A DNA stretch of 64,000 nt from Anoplolepis gracilipes. Taxonomy: Eukaryota > Arthropoda > Insecta > Hymenoptera > Formicidae. This document shows, one piece after another, positions 1-10,490 of this stretch. How positions within the stretch are numbered: the first letter of the stretch is position 1; each line of letters opens with the position of its first letter. A program made the translations under genes and the position numbers. Where the stretch lies: positions 4,289,001 to 4,353,000 of the forward strand of contig NC_132984.1 in the NCBI RefSeq assembly GCF_047496725.1. Reading direction: 5' to 3'. Under the pieces are notes generated by a model. That model saw only the letters and a list, made by a program, of their open reading frames with translations. It did no database searches and had not been told where the DNA came from.

Positions 1-308
1 TATCAATAACAACAACGTGGACAGTCTCAACGATCCGGACGTGCCCGACTCGGTGGCCAATCAGAAGCGTATTGTCCGCGTGGTGAAAAGCGACAACAAC
101 GGCCTCGGGATTTCCATCAAGGGCGGAAAGGAAAACAAGATGCCTATTCTCATCTCCAAGATCTTTAAGGGTATGGCGGCGGACGCTACCGAGCAGCTGT
201 ACGTTGGCGATGCCATTTTGGCGGTGAACGGCGAGGATCTACGCGAGGCCACACACGACGAAGCGGTGAAGGCGCTCAAGAGAGCCGGCAAGGTCGTTGA
301 ACTGGAAG
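1..308 (+). CDS. Syn1: Syntrophin (alpha/beta type) exon encoding the PDZ domain, partial
   Basis: This is the 3' portion of a coding exon that runs off the left edge of the window. Reading from base 2 gives 102 codons plus one base, so the following intron is phase 1. Residues 1-22 are a polar, Asn/Asp-rich linker. Residues ~24-102 are a PDZ domain with the carboxylate-binding GLGI loop at residues 34-37, the signature MPILISKIF at 47-55, and VGDAIL plus VNGEDL at 68-80. His85 at the start of helix B marks a class I PDZ that binds S/T-X-V C-termini. Syntrophins are membrane-associated adaptors of the dystrophin complex, and this PDZ recruits sodium channels, kinases and nNOS-like partners. 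In the family the PDZ interrupts a split PH domain; both PH halves should lie in other exons. Identity as a syntrophin is very secure from the family-specific strings. The alpha/beta (Syn1-like) subtype is likely but not proven. Confidence 0.95.
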
Positions 309-317
309 GTAAGTGCT
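309..317 (+). other. Splice donor ending the syntrophin PDZ exon
   Basis: The exon end GAAG is followed by GTAAGTGCT, a near-consensus 5' splice site. The break falls after the first base of a codon (phase 1), exactly after the residues VVELE. In syntrophins these precede a Val-Lys-Tyr/Phe continuation. Open reading continues into the intron to 493 in the same frame, but that stretch loses all family similarity, so the donor rather than the stop defines the exon end. Confidence 0.9.
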
Positions 318-2083
318 TTTTCCTTCCATTGTTATTTGTTTCAATAGACGGGCAACATATGTGTGTAATCCATATCGTATCGCGGGGTTCTGTCATATAT
401 GTGTTATGTAGGGGAAACATAGCAGATACTAATTTCACTCGGTCCTCGACAACTTTGCAAGCAAGTTTTATGGATCTGTTTCTCACAAGATAAATGTACT
501 AAATGACACAAAATGTCCCTGATGTATGCAATATTAAATTCCGCGTCTTTATTCGCACTCTATTTCGCGCCGTTTGTCATCTCTTCCCTACCGGAAAAGG
601 TTAGAGAAAGAGAAGAAGAGTGTATGTACTTGCAAGCGCTATCCAAAGCTTTTAGCTGGATTGGTGCATCGAGTGTGTGCAGCCGGCTAGAAAAAGTCGA
701 CTAGTTTTTTTTTTTTCTTTTTATTATACTCGGTAGAAGGGTCACTGTTCTGTACCCTTCGCACTGGAAATCGAGAAGTCTGAAGATGCATCGAGAAAAT
801 TGTCATTTTAAGAGTGTATACACTATAAAGATCCGTGATATTAAATGGGATTGGGCGTGTGTTCTTGTTTCTCCTTACATTAGCGGAATATGCTCAAGGT
901 TGATCGTTTTCTATTGACAAAATAATAGAGATTTTACGGTTTATCTTTCCAAAAAAAAATACATTATCCAATAAATCACATAAAATAAACCATAAGAATA
1001 AAAAGGAGAGAGTGGATAAAAATGAATGATTTTCGAAGGAAGGATACATACAATGTCATAAAACGAAGCTCATAAAGTAAGATATAATACTCTATAAAAT
1101 TTTTTTGAAATTCTAAAATGTTCTAAAATATTTTCTTGGATTTTTATATTATTGAAAATCACATAATCTTTTTCCCGTCTTTTTCTACGACATTTTTATC
1201 GCGTACATTATCACTTTACCGTCCTTGTCTTCAACCGGCTAAAGAAAATATTTCTCTGCATTTTGCATTTAACATTCGCTGCCCGATATGACGAACAATC
1301 GGCGAGTTGTACCATTGCCATTGTACCATGCCTCGGGCTCTATGGGAGATCATCATCATACTTGTGATTGTATGCGCGCCCGTTGCATCGTTATTTTCTC
1401 GCGTCTGAAAAGTTAGAAAACGCCGTGATGGTTGTTACCGGGCTATTTCAATTCAAAGTCCCCTTTTCTTTTCACCCTTCCTCGTCGCGTTCTCGAGCCG
1501 CGGAAGGACGCGACAAAGGGAATTCCACCTCGAGCAATAGGGATCCCTGTTGGTGTATATACGTACCGATCGAAAGAACCATTTACTTGATGCAGCAAAT
1601 AACGAAGTGTTTTCAATCTCGCTGAATCTTGAATCGCTTCTATGAAGAGGCACTTTTCGCCCGGATTTTATGCCGAGTGTTTGATGAGAAATACTTTGGA
1701 TATTCTATCAAGTTATTTGTGTTGCAAAAGCTCATTAAAAAAATTGATGTATTGAAAATATTATGAGTTAATTAAGAAGCAAAATTTTTATTTTACTAAA
1801 AAAATTTGCTCCACAGTCTGAGAAATCGTGAAAAATTCTGACGAGCGATTTATTGAGACGATTAGTTTGTTTTCGACATATATTAATTGTTGAGTGTGAT
1901 TGCTGAACAATCGTTTGAACTTTAGAATTGTGCTGAGAATTAAACAATGAAGAAGAAAGTTTTCATAAATTTTGCACTGAAACTTTAATCAAATTTCCAT
2001 CAAGATGAAACTGACTTTAAATTAAATTTCAAAGAATTCGCAAACGATATTTGCCTATTTGATTATTTTATATAGTGTAATTT
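309..2083 (+). other. Start of the long syntrophin intron
   Basis: This is AT-rich non-coding sequence after the PDZ exon. The open frames at 513-704 and 1368-1625 are short, lack recognisable domains and have no convincing splice-bounded conservation. I see homopolymer runs and nothing else I can name. It is assigned to the syntrophin intron on the basis of the donor at 309. Confidence 0.7.
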
Positions 2084-2545
2084 CAGGGTGATTCAAATAT
2101 TATAAAAAATTCTCTGAAAATTGTCTGAGCTTTCATTTTTGTTTAACATTCCAGATAAAAAAAATATTAAAACAATCTTTTCTGTAATTTTCTAAAATAA
2201 ATTTTTTTTTGCACGCGTTTTCTAACGCTGTTTTCTCGTAAAAAAAAAAAAAAAAACATAAGCTGCTACTTAAGTTTCAAGTGCTAGATTTACAAATATA
2301 CTGAAAAAAAAAAAACTGAATAGCTTTTATTAAGATAAAAATTTTTAACTTTCAAAACATTTTCATTCTTTATCACTAAAAATTAAATTTTATTTATAAT
2401 TTACATTATAAGAGCAAAATTATCCAAAAAGATTTTTTAAAAAATTTCCGAGTCCCAATAAAATGAGAATTTTCTGATTTCTCCAGGCACAAAAAAAAAA
2501 TCCCAAATTCTTTTCATGTTTTTCCAGGAAATATACAGCTTGGAT
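2084..2545 (+). repeat. Dispersed AT-rich element, copy A (CAGGGTG end)
   Basis: The copy begins CAGGGTG and shares an ordered series of blocks with copies at 7731-8251 and, inverted, 45299-45797. The first block after the end is a Gln-free AT run containing TCTGAAAATT. Next comes TACTTAAGTTTCAAGTGCTAG near 2268, then a GAATAGC/GAACAGC block, then CAATAAAATGAGAATTTTC near 2457, then a TTTTTCCAGGAAATATACA end. No coding capacity is visible. Terminal CAGGGTG/CACCCTG inversion in the better-preserved copies suggests a non-autonomous DNA transposon or MITE. This copy's right end (about 2540) is degraded. Confidence 0.65.
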
Positions 2546-3493
2546 TCACTTCTCTGTGAATTGTCATTAAACACACACCGGTTCAAAAATTAAAAAAAAA
2601 AATTATAATAATGATGGGCAATGCAAGGTATATTAATAATTTCAATCGGCTGAATGCAAATTCGTCTATGGCAGTTTACGTGGCAGATTAGGTGGCGCGA
2701 TTACGATAAATTCGCGGGTAGGCGCGAAAGTCACGATGATGCTCTCGCGATACGATCCTCGGGCAGAGCACAATGCCCACCTTTGCGTGACTTTTCCGCA
2801 ACGGTTATCTATTTGCTACTCGATAATCTTTCCGTCGGATCTCGGAAATTCTGTCTGTAAGATATCGCATGTCCTTGATTATGGATCACCGCGAACGAGA
2901 TCACGGTGCTTAAGCACAGACTGTGTGTCGTGCTGCGTAATCGTGGTGCATATATAAAGTTATTACGTGCGGCAGGCTACGTACGAGACAAAGAAATAAT
3001 GCATCTATATTTGATGTATAAATTACTATAATACTTTTTTTTCGTGACACACGTCCGTGTTTTAAAAACTTTATTTACCTAAAGGCGCGTATAAGGCACG
3101 CGAAATTTCAAAGCCGACATGTGAGCTCTTTGTTTTCTTTTTTTTTTGCCTATAATAACTTTTGAACACCTTTGGTAAACTTTTGAAAAATTGTGGAAGA
3201 CTACACAAGTATAGACAATACATATAAACATGTAAGAAACCCCACTTTGATTATTTTATATATTTAAGATGCATTTCATACTCGGTTAAAAAGAATATGT
3301 GTTTCTGAATTAAAATAAAGATATTTCTTTTTCTTGTAAAAATTTCGAGAACGATTTTTTCGTTTAACGATTAATTAAAATGATAGTCGATGCGTCATCC
3401 GATTTATGAGAAGTTCAATATTTTTTAAAACAATTAAAATGTCATTTAAATTGTCTTGATATGTGAGAGACAGATAGGAAAAGAGAAAAAAGA

Positions 3494-3496
<3 letters not shown>

Positions 3497-3525
<29 letters not shown>
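3497..3525. repeat. (GA)n microsatellite
   Basis: About 14 uninterrupted GA dinucleotides lie inside a purine-rich run that extends roughly 3470-3550. Confidence 0.95.
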
Positions 3526-3528
<3 letters not shown>

Positions 3529-4042
3529 TGGGGAGGAGAGGAGAGAAAGGATGAACAGATTGCTTGGCGTGTTGAACGAAAGGAATTCCAGTTTGTAAGA
3601 TTTAAGATGCAATTTCCTTGACGACGTCGCACGTCATTCGTTACGCAGTATTCTTCAGGGAACAATGCTAGCCGAAAATTACGCATTCCAATTACTAAAA
3701 CGTGCCAAATGGAGAAAGTTTTCCGACGGCTTTTTGAGGTTCAATCCTAATCTAAGTCGTAGCTAAATGCCAGCATTGTGTGCAATTTGTTAAAAAAAAA
3801 CATTAAAAGATTCTGCCAGAAGATATTGACGTATAAAATTCATTCGATATATAAAAATAATAAATGTAAAAATGGTCGAAAAAGTTGCACAAAAAGTATC
3901 CAAAACAACGAGTTACCTTTTGATATAAAAATAGTGAAAGTATATTGATTCTGTTCAATTTATACAGCATATTATCCTTTATTTATACTACTTTAGCTGT
4001 CTCTTTCTCTTCTCTCTTATTGATACTGAAAAAAAAGCATAG

Positions 4043-4047
<5 letters not shown>

Positions 4048-4080
<33 letters not shown>
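4048..4080. repeat. Poly(A) tract
   Basis: There are 33 consecutive A residues. It is not preceded by any retroposon-like body that I recognise. Confidence 0.95.
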
Positions 4081-4083
<3 letters not shown>

Positions 4084-5279
4084 ACGTGTAGAGCAAAACA
4101 TTTATATTGATATAAATATTGATATTTTGTACTTTACGTTGTATACGGTCTCACAATTATGTAATAATAATTTAAAAAATGGCCGAAAATTCTAAAACTC
4201 GCGCCCAATGTTGATTAGCAATTATTCGTTGCTGGAAACTAATTAGCAACGGATATAAATTAGAGAGTGTTCGTTTTACAGGGCGTACTAATAATTAGCT
4301 CTCCGCCTCGTCATTAATTGCACAATAAACAAACGACGATTCGTGCAACAACGAACCGGTGTGTATTTGATTGTAGCTGTCGAAAAAGTGATTATAGAAC
4401 GATTATGTAATGACAGTACGTTCGCAAATGTTTGAAACTTTGATAGCGCGCCCGCGTGCAAAGTTAATACGGTTATGCATACGTGTATATATGTGTACAT
4501 ATATGTTGACGGTATACAAACGATGCTCGTTTTACGTAGTTATGATAATTCAGCCATTTACCTGAAAATGGCGCCCTACATTCAGTTACCGAGTATATCG
4601 CAAACGAAATCGTGTGAAAAAATATTTCTCAGGTTTAAATTTTAATACAGCTGAATTTCCAATTGTTTGCTAAGCTTCGTTTAAATTTGAATTTCAAATG
4701 AATTGGCATATACATATATCAAAGTTCGCAATGTATACCTTGTTGATTTTTGCACGTGTGCTTTGTACATTTAATGAAATCATTTGACTTATTTAACGAA
4801 ATATTCATTAATTTAAAATTAATATTACTGCAGCTAAGCGAGCCTAAATATCGTATTGCATACACAATTTTTTTTATTCCGTTAATTAAACAGCAACATT
4901 TCGATTAACAGTCCTTTCGGTCATGTGTATAATTGTTTTTAAAATTTTATTTTATTCTTTAATCTTCTCCTTTGAATTCTTTATTCTTTTTATTCTTATT
5001 ATTTTATTTATTTACATATGTTATAAGATAATTTAATATTATTCTTTTACCTTGGCAGTAAATTATGAATATAAAACCGAGTAATATAAACGATTAATGC
5101 AACACGGAAAAATAAAAAAAAAAAAAAAAAAATTACATCTCGATTTGATTCTCGATTTGTATCGTAATTTACATTTAAAAAAAATTTCAACGTGCTAAAG
5201 ATATTTTCAAGTGGATACTTGATGACTATAACGCGACGGAGTCGGGTCTTCAAGGATTAAGCATTCCAAGGATGTCTGC

Positions 5280-5760
5280 CGCGTTTATATGATTCGCCGT
5301 ATCTTATCGCTACCGCGACCTACCGCATCGAGAAAGAGAGAGAGAGAGAGAGAGAGACCAAAACACAGCCGCGACTTCCGTCGAAGCCGGATCAAAGGAG
5401 TCCTTTGGCGGAGCATCCTTTTCCGACGTCTCGCGACTGCCGACGAGAAAATTACAGACGGTATACTGACGCGACGGAAACCATGGATAGAGGAAGGAAG
5501 GAAGGAAGGAAGTGAGTGAGTGAGAGAGAGAGAGAGAGAAAGAGAGGAGGCATGCGCGAGGCGTGCACGCGCGCGATGCCGTAGTTTCTCATGCGGATAC
5601 ATCGTAAATCATGACGAAGTACCGTAAAGGACGAAATGAAAGGCATGCGAGACACTGCGGGGCGATATATAAGACTCGTCGAGGACGAGGGCGCGCGCAG
5701 CTCATGCCTTATATCCGAGTCAGTATATCGTGCCGGTATAGTAAGTGTTGTACTCGAGCA
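5280..5760 (+). promoter_or_regulatory. GC-richer island with TATA, initiator-like and splice-donor signals
   Basis: This CpG-containing patch stands out from the AT-rich surroundings. It holds TATATAAG at 5666-5673, an arthropod initiator-like TCAGTA at 5720-5725 and a strong donor GTAAGTG at 5741-5747, all on the plus strand. The order resembles a short non-coding first exon, but the TATA-to-initiator spacing (~54 bp) is longer than the usual ~30. GA tracts at 5333-5356 and 5520-5545 flank it. This could be an internal promoter or enhancer in the syntrophin intron, or chance. Confidence 0.25.
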
Positions 5761-7730
5761 GGGCTCTAAAGATGAACACACAAGCCGTGTCAGGAAAATT
5801 CTCTCTACGTCGCGCATTTTCACAATTTTATTTAATTTTTATAAACCCTTATCTAACTTTTCGCACATTTGCAACACGTGTTAGAATGCGACAGAGAGAG
5901 ATTAGTGCACCTGATTATGCATGTATTGATCGTTGCGCGCTAGATAACACAATATAATATTTTTATAACAATTTATATAGTGTAGTAAAATTAAAATTTT
6001 TTTGTAGTATGTTATTTAGTATAATATTATTTATGCATTACATAGGACAATTTTATATATAGGGTTGTTATAAAACTTAATTCGTCGAATATCTGGATTG
6101 CGCGGTTTAAGTCAATCTTAATTTTTCCGACTTTTAAATAGATTTTATATTGCATTTTGCAAAACTAATTGCGATTTAACGAGAGAGACAAGTACTGTGT
6201 GTATTAAAAATTACTATTCTATATTTGAAATAAACTTTCGGAGTAAGTTTTAGAATAGTTATGAATTATAATTATTGTGCATGTTTTTTGCAAAGTATTA
6301 ATTAAATCATCGTTTTATTCCAAAATTATATATTGAATATAATATGTTTACTTAAAAATTAAATTATATAAGATAAAAAAAATACCGATGCTATGACAAA
6401 TTGCCTGTCATTAAAGTTTGAAAGGATTAAAAAAACAGATATCAGAATATAATAAAAGTAATATTACGAAAATCACATTGTGTTCGGCAATCAGGTCAAC
6501 ATGACGACGGCGATCGATCTCCAAGTAAAGCGTGAATTGTTCGTATCGCACGTAATTACCGTTAGAGACGGCTATAATTGTAATATATAACGGCCGTGAT
6601 GTTCGACCCCGGAAGATATCGCGTTTTTGTAATCGCCATTGTGTGAGGCCCGTACGTTCACTATTACATGTAAAGTGGCTCAGTTAATAACGATGGTGAA
6701 TTCGCATAAGGTAATTGCTGCATTGAATTAAGGAGGGGGTTGACGTATAACGGAATATTGAAATAAAGAACTTTTTTGTGAATAATTGCTAACGTAAAAA
6801 AAAAAAAAAAAAAAAAAAAAAATAAATAGTCTTCTTTTTCAAAACCACAGAAATATTTATGACGTAAATTTTTTACACGTGTTTAACAGCTTGACGTGAA
6901 ATATTGTCAGTGCTTAAGTAAAGGAAGAGAGCATCGTTTTTCTAATAAAACATTAAAAATATCCATTGGTCGATTAACAGACCTTCTGCAAACTCGAGAG
7001 AGGCTGTCTGGAAATTTTTCTTGAAATATTTCTTCCGATGTATATATCGTACAGCTCGACAAATATTGCGCGATTTATTTGATAAATCAAGACCCGCGAC
7101 GCGCGTGGAAAATTTTTCGCATCGATTTTACAGTCACTTTGTCGCTGTTTTTGTCAATGCGTTCAATTTTATATGCTCTCAATCATTTTGGATGAGAAAA
7201 ATTATAAAAATTGTGAATTTTTTATTACGTGCAATCATTTTATTTTGGCGCCTAAATGTTCATGAATAAATGTGGCGCGTGCACGATACGAAGAGAAATA
7301 TATCTTTCGCCAAAGATCTTCTATCTCGACGATATAATGCAGTGAGCTACGTCACTTCCAGTCCCTTTCAACCGCGCTCTTTTCCACGGACTGTCATAAT
7401 TCATAAAACTTCCGAATTTACCGCATATAATAGCACGATAATAGTCGTGCTAATTAAACGACACGATCATTTCGCCTCTCTTATGTTGCCTCAGATATTT
7501 TAGAATTTATTATATTTTTATTTATCGAGAAAAATATTCTCTCTTTTTCTCTCTTTTTTTTTTCTCGAACAAATATGTACAGAATATATATTAAAGAATT
7601 TTCCTTCTATAAATAAAGATTTTAATGCTTTAATTAGTTTGGATCGACTGTTTTTAACAATAAGTAAAAAAATATCACTAATATGGCTATTAAAAATCAG
7701 TTCCTTTGTTATAACAAATTGTATTATAAT
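5761..7730. other. Non-coding stretch; possible conserved island at 6485-6730
   Basis: The stretch is mostly AT-rich. The segment 6485-6730 has a mixed, non-repetitive composition with several TAATTA-type sites and CpGs, as expected of a regulatory element, but this is composition only. A poly(A) of 27 lies at 6796-6822. The open frames at 7021-7269 and 7270-7503 show no family resemblance. Confidence 0.4.
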
Positions 7731-8251
7731 AAAGTGTATCTACCGGAAGGTTGTAAAAAAATTTCCTGAAAATGTTTTAGTCTTTCAGGTATTTTTGTTG
7801 AAAATTCTAAGGAAAAAGAGAATATTTTCAAGATTTTTTTGTAATTTTTTATAATAAATTTTAAAAAAATTTTCTAATTTTCTTTTCAATCATACAAAAC
7901 GAAAATACAAAGCTACTTAAGTTTCAAGTGCTAGTTTTACAAATTTACTTGAAAAGATTGAACAGCTTTCGTTAAGCTTTTAACCTTAAAAATTTTTAAT
8001 TTTTATAATTTTTATTTTTTATACGAAAAATTAAAGTAAAGAATATCTACTGCATATTCAATATTTTGTTAAAACATTGAATGTATAAACAGAGATAGAC
8101 ATAATTTATGGGGCAAAATTTATCAAAAAGAGATTTTTTCTTCTAATTCCCTGAGTTCCAATAAAATAAGAATTCCTTGATTTCTTCAGGTACAAGAAAA
8201 TTCCCTGAAAATTCCAACTTTTCTACGTTTTTCCAAAGAGTATACACCCTG
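7731..8251 (+). repeat. Dispersed AT-rich element, copy B (CACCCTG end)
   Basis: This is the second copy of the family seen at 2084-2545, with the same block order. CTACTTAAGTTTCAAGTGCT lies near 7912, a CCAATAAAATAAGAATTCC block near 8158, and a TTTTCC...TATACACCCTG end at 8251. Its left end (AAAGTGTATC) is a mutated form of CAGGGTG. The copy is about 520 bp long and its divergence indicates an old insertion. Confidence 0.65.
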
Positions 8252-8905
8252 TAATATATAACTCTCTCTCTCTCTCTCTCTCTCTCTTGTTTTGTAAACT
8301 TTAAAATTTAATCGCATCAAGCTCATCTCTCTCTCTATGATTCGTATCCGCGCGAAAAAGCGCGCGGGGTTAATTCTACAAGCTCGAAGAATTAACCAGG
8401 GTGCATAAGGGCGTGCAATAATTACGCGCGAAATAACGAGACATCCGCCGTCGATGTTTCGGGCTAATGATCGCGTGATTAATGCGGACTGTAAGCGCGA
8501 AGGGGGTGGATCGGAAGGGGGAGTGGGGAGAGGGGAGGGAGGGAGGGAGGCAGGGAGGCAGGGAGGGACAGAGGGGACCTAATTAATCAGCATCAGGCGT
8601 CTCGAAAGCGCGGGCTGCAGAATCACAGACGATTTTCCAACAGCGATTCGCGACTTCATTGTGCCTGGGCACCGAATTATCCCGTGCCCGCCTGATAACC
8701 GTACGACACACAATGGTCGGAACTCTCGTTGGAACAAAGAGCATTCGGCTTCGTCGACGATCGACCAGCGAGCCCGGGCGACGCCCGTGGTCCGAAAGAA
8801 GCGATATTCCCGTCCTAATGAGCTGTCCTATTCACCACCTGAATCTTTTTCTTTATATATATATGTATACATATATTTTGTATTCTCTTATCAAATGTTG
8901 CACGT

Positions 8906-8969
<64 letters not shown>

Positions 8970-9009
8970 CACACACACACACACACTGCAATTATTTCGG
9001 AATGCTTAT
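8252..9009. other. Microsatellites and a GC-rich island
   Basis: A CT tract lies at 8261-8286. A GC-rich, G-run-bearing patch spans 8340-8830, including a GGGA/GGCA-rich run at 8515-8575. A long TA tract followed by a CA tract comes after it. The overlapping frames at 8659-9069 translate the TA and CA repeats and are not genes. Confidence 0.6.
8908..8987. repeat. (TA)n followed by (CA)n compound microsatellite
   Basis: About 29 TA units span 8908-8965 and about 9 CA units span 8969-8987. It is a likely length-polymorphic locus. Confidence 0.95.
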
Positions 9010-9050
9010 ACAAGTTTTTGCAGTAGAATATATTTATTATCCGCTCTTCT

Positions 9051-9410
9051 AATTTTTATTAGGAGTTAACATAAATTAAGTCTAAAAAAAAATAATAAGA
9101 TGTATTACCTGTACTTCTAATTTATATTATGAGTTAAGATAAATTAAATTAAAAAATAATAAAATTTTGAATTTTTTCCTTAATAAGGAAAAAATCTTAT
9201 ATTATGAGTTAACATAAATTAAGTCTAAAAAAAATTAATAAGATGTATTACCTGTACTTCTAATTTATATTATGAGTTAAGATAAATTAAATTAAAAAAT
9301 AATGAAATTTTGAATTGTTTCCTTGATAAATAAAAATCTTATATTATGAGTTAACATAAATTAAATTAAAAAGTAATGAAATTTTGAGTGGTTTTCTTGA
9401 TAAATAAAAA
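9051..9410. repeat. Tandem repeat, ~146 bp higher-order unit
   Basis: The block AGTTAACATAAATTAAGTCT followed by AAGATGTATTACCTGTACTT occurs at about 9063 and again at about 9208. An intervening shorter relative, GAGTTAAGATAAATTAAATT, occurs near 9130 and 9276, and a third partial unit lies near 9348. Two ~146 bp units plus a fraction are present, each made of two related ~75 bp halves. No open frame is conserved between units. Confidence 0.8.
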
Positions 9411-10424
9411 TTACTGTATACACGTTAAATTATTCCAAACTTCTTTGATAGTTACTTTCCTAACGGATTAGAATATTGTATGGCGGTAATATTGTAGCTC
9501 CAATTTACGCGAGGAAACACGAAGGGAAAACAGGTCGTAGAATCGCGAGAGTGAGTCGATAACGGTTAAATATATAGTAGGTAGTTGCATAAGTTAGGTT
9601 TGTACGAATATCCGGGGAAAAGAGTGAGAGTCTCTAAAGGCTCCCGGCAGGACGATCATTTTGGTTGTTGTGTTTTGCGTTGCTCTTCGATATCAATATT
9701 CATCAGAGCGCGAAAAGCCGCTTTTAATATTCATATCCTCTGATCACGTCTCGACGAAAAGTAAAGCGCTTCGCGGTCGGTAGAACGATTAGATGGATGT
9801 TTGCGGTCGTTCAAAGGAACAGGGATGAACGAAAGATAAAGCATAATTTTTTATACCATAGCAAACATATATAAATAATGCAAATAAAGGGAATTAAAAT
9901 CCGTCGGAAAAATCAATCATATTCTTATATTAAAATTAAAATAATATATTAGAGAGTATTTGATGCGAATTAGTGTATCTTTGTACAGTGTTATATATTT
10001 GGGATTTTTATAAAAAAAATAATGTAAAACTCCAGCTTTATTAAATAATGTGGAATTAATGCAAGAGATATATATTTATTAGTTTTATGAGAGTATCTGA
10101 CAAAATACAAGTCGAGATTAATGCGAATTTACATAATTATTGGATTTTTCAGGTTATATGCACACTAATCGGCGAAATATTGATTGCAATATTAATTGCA
10201 TAACTGATTGCAAGCCCCTTGGCTCTTTCATCTGCTAACGAACAAATTATTCCAAGTAAATAGTTAAACAAACAAGGTTCCTCGATTTTCACATTTATAT
10301 AGATTTTTTCTTTTTCCTTTACATGCATATTCGTTCTGATGTTTTCAATGTACTTCGATTTAACTTTTACATATAATATTTACCAAGAAAAAAATTTTTA
10401 ATTTTACTTGTTTATTATAATTTT
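9411..10424. other. Non-coding stretch between inverted repeat ends
   Basis: This is AT-rich sequence with a moderately GC-containing patch at 9500-9830. No gene or named element was recognised. It lies between the tandem array at 9.05-9.41 kb and an inverted partial copy at 10.42 kb. Confidence 0.5.
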
Positions 10425-10490
10425 TAATTTACGTTAACTCATAATATAAATTAGAAATGCTGGTAATAAATCTATTCTATTGCAAATGAC
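10425..10490 (-). repeat. Inverted partial copy of the 9.0 kb repeat
   Basis: The reverse complement reads TTGCAATAGAATAGATTTAT then CTAATTTATATTATGAGTTAAC. This matches the left edge of the array at about 9018-9070 (TTGCAGTAGAATATATTTAT...). The two may be the inverted ends of one ~1.47 kb element or two independent fragments. Confidence 0.6.

Larger units (their letters stand above)
2546..5279. other. Non-coding stretch without recognised genes
   Basis: This stretch contains a (GA)n tract at 3497-3525, a 33-base poly(A) at 4048-4080, and AT-rich sequence. Short open frames such as 3375-3686 on the minus strand merely read through the GA/CT tract. A less AT-rich patch lies at about 2650-2960. 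I find no splice-bounded coding block. Confidence 0.6.

Noticed and set aside
309..493. In-frame extension of the PDZ reading past 308
   Set aside because: It runs over a consensus splice donor and loses syntrophin similarity at exactly that point; it is intron read-through.
8659..9069. Overlapping open frames of 121-136 codons
   Set aside because: Half of each translation is the TA/CA microsatellite (Tyr-Ile and Thr-His runs); two frames overlap; no domain.
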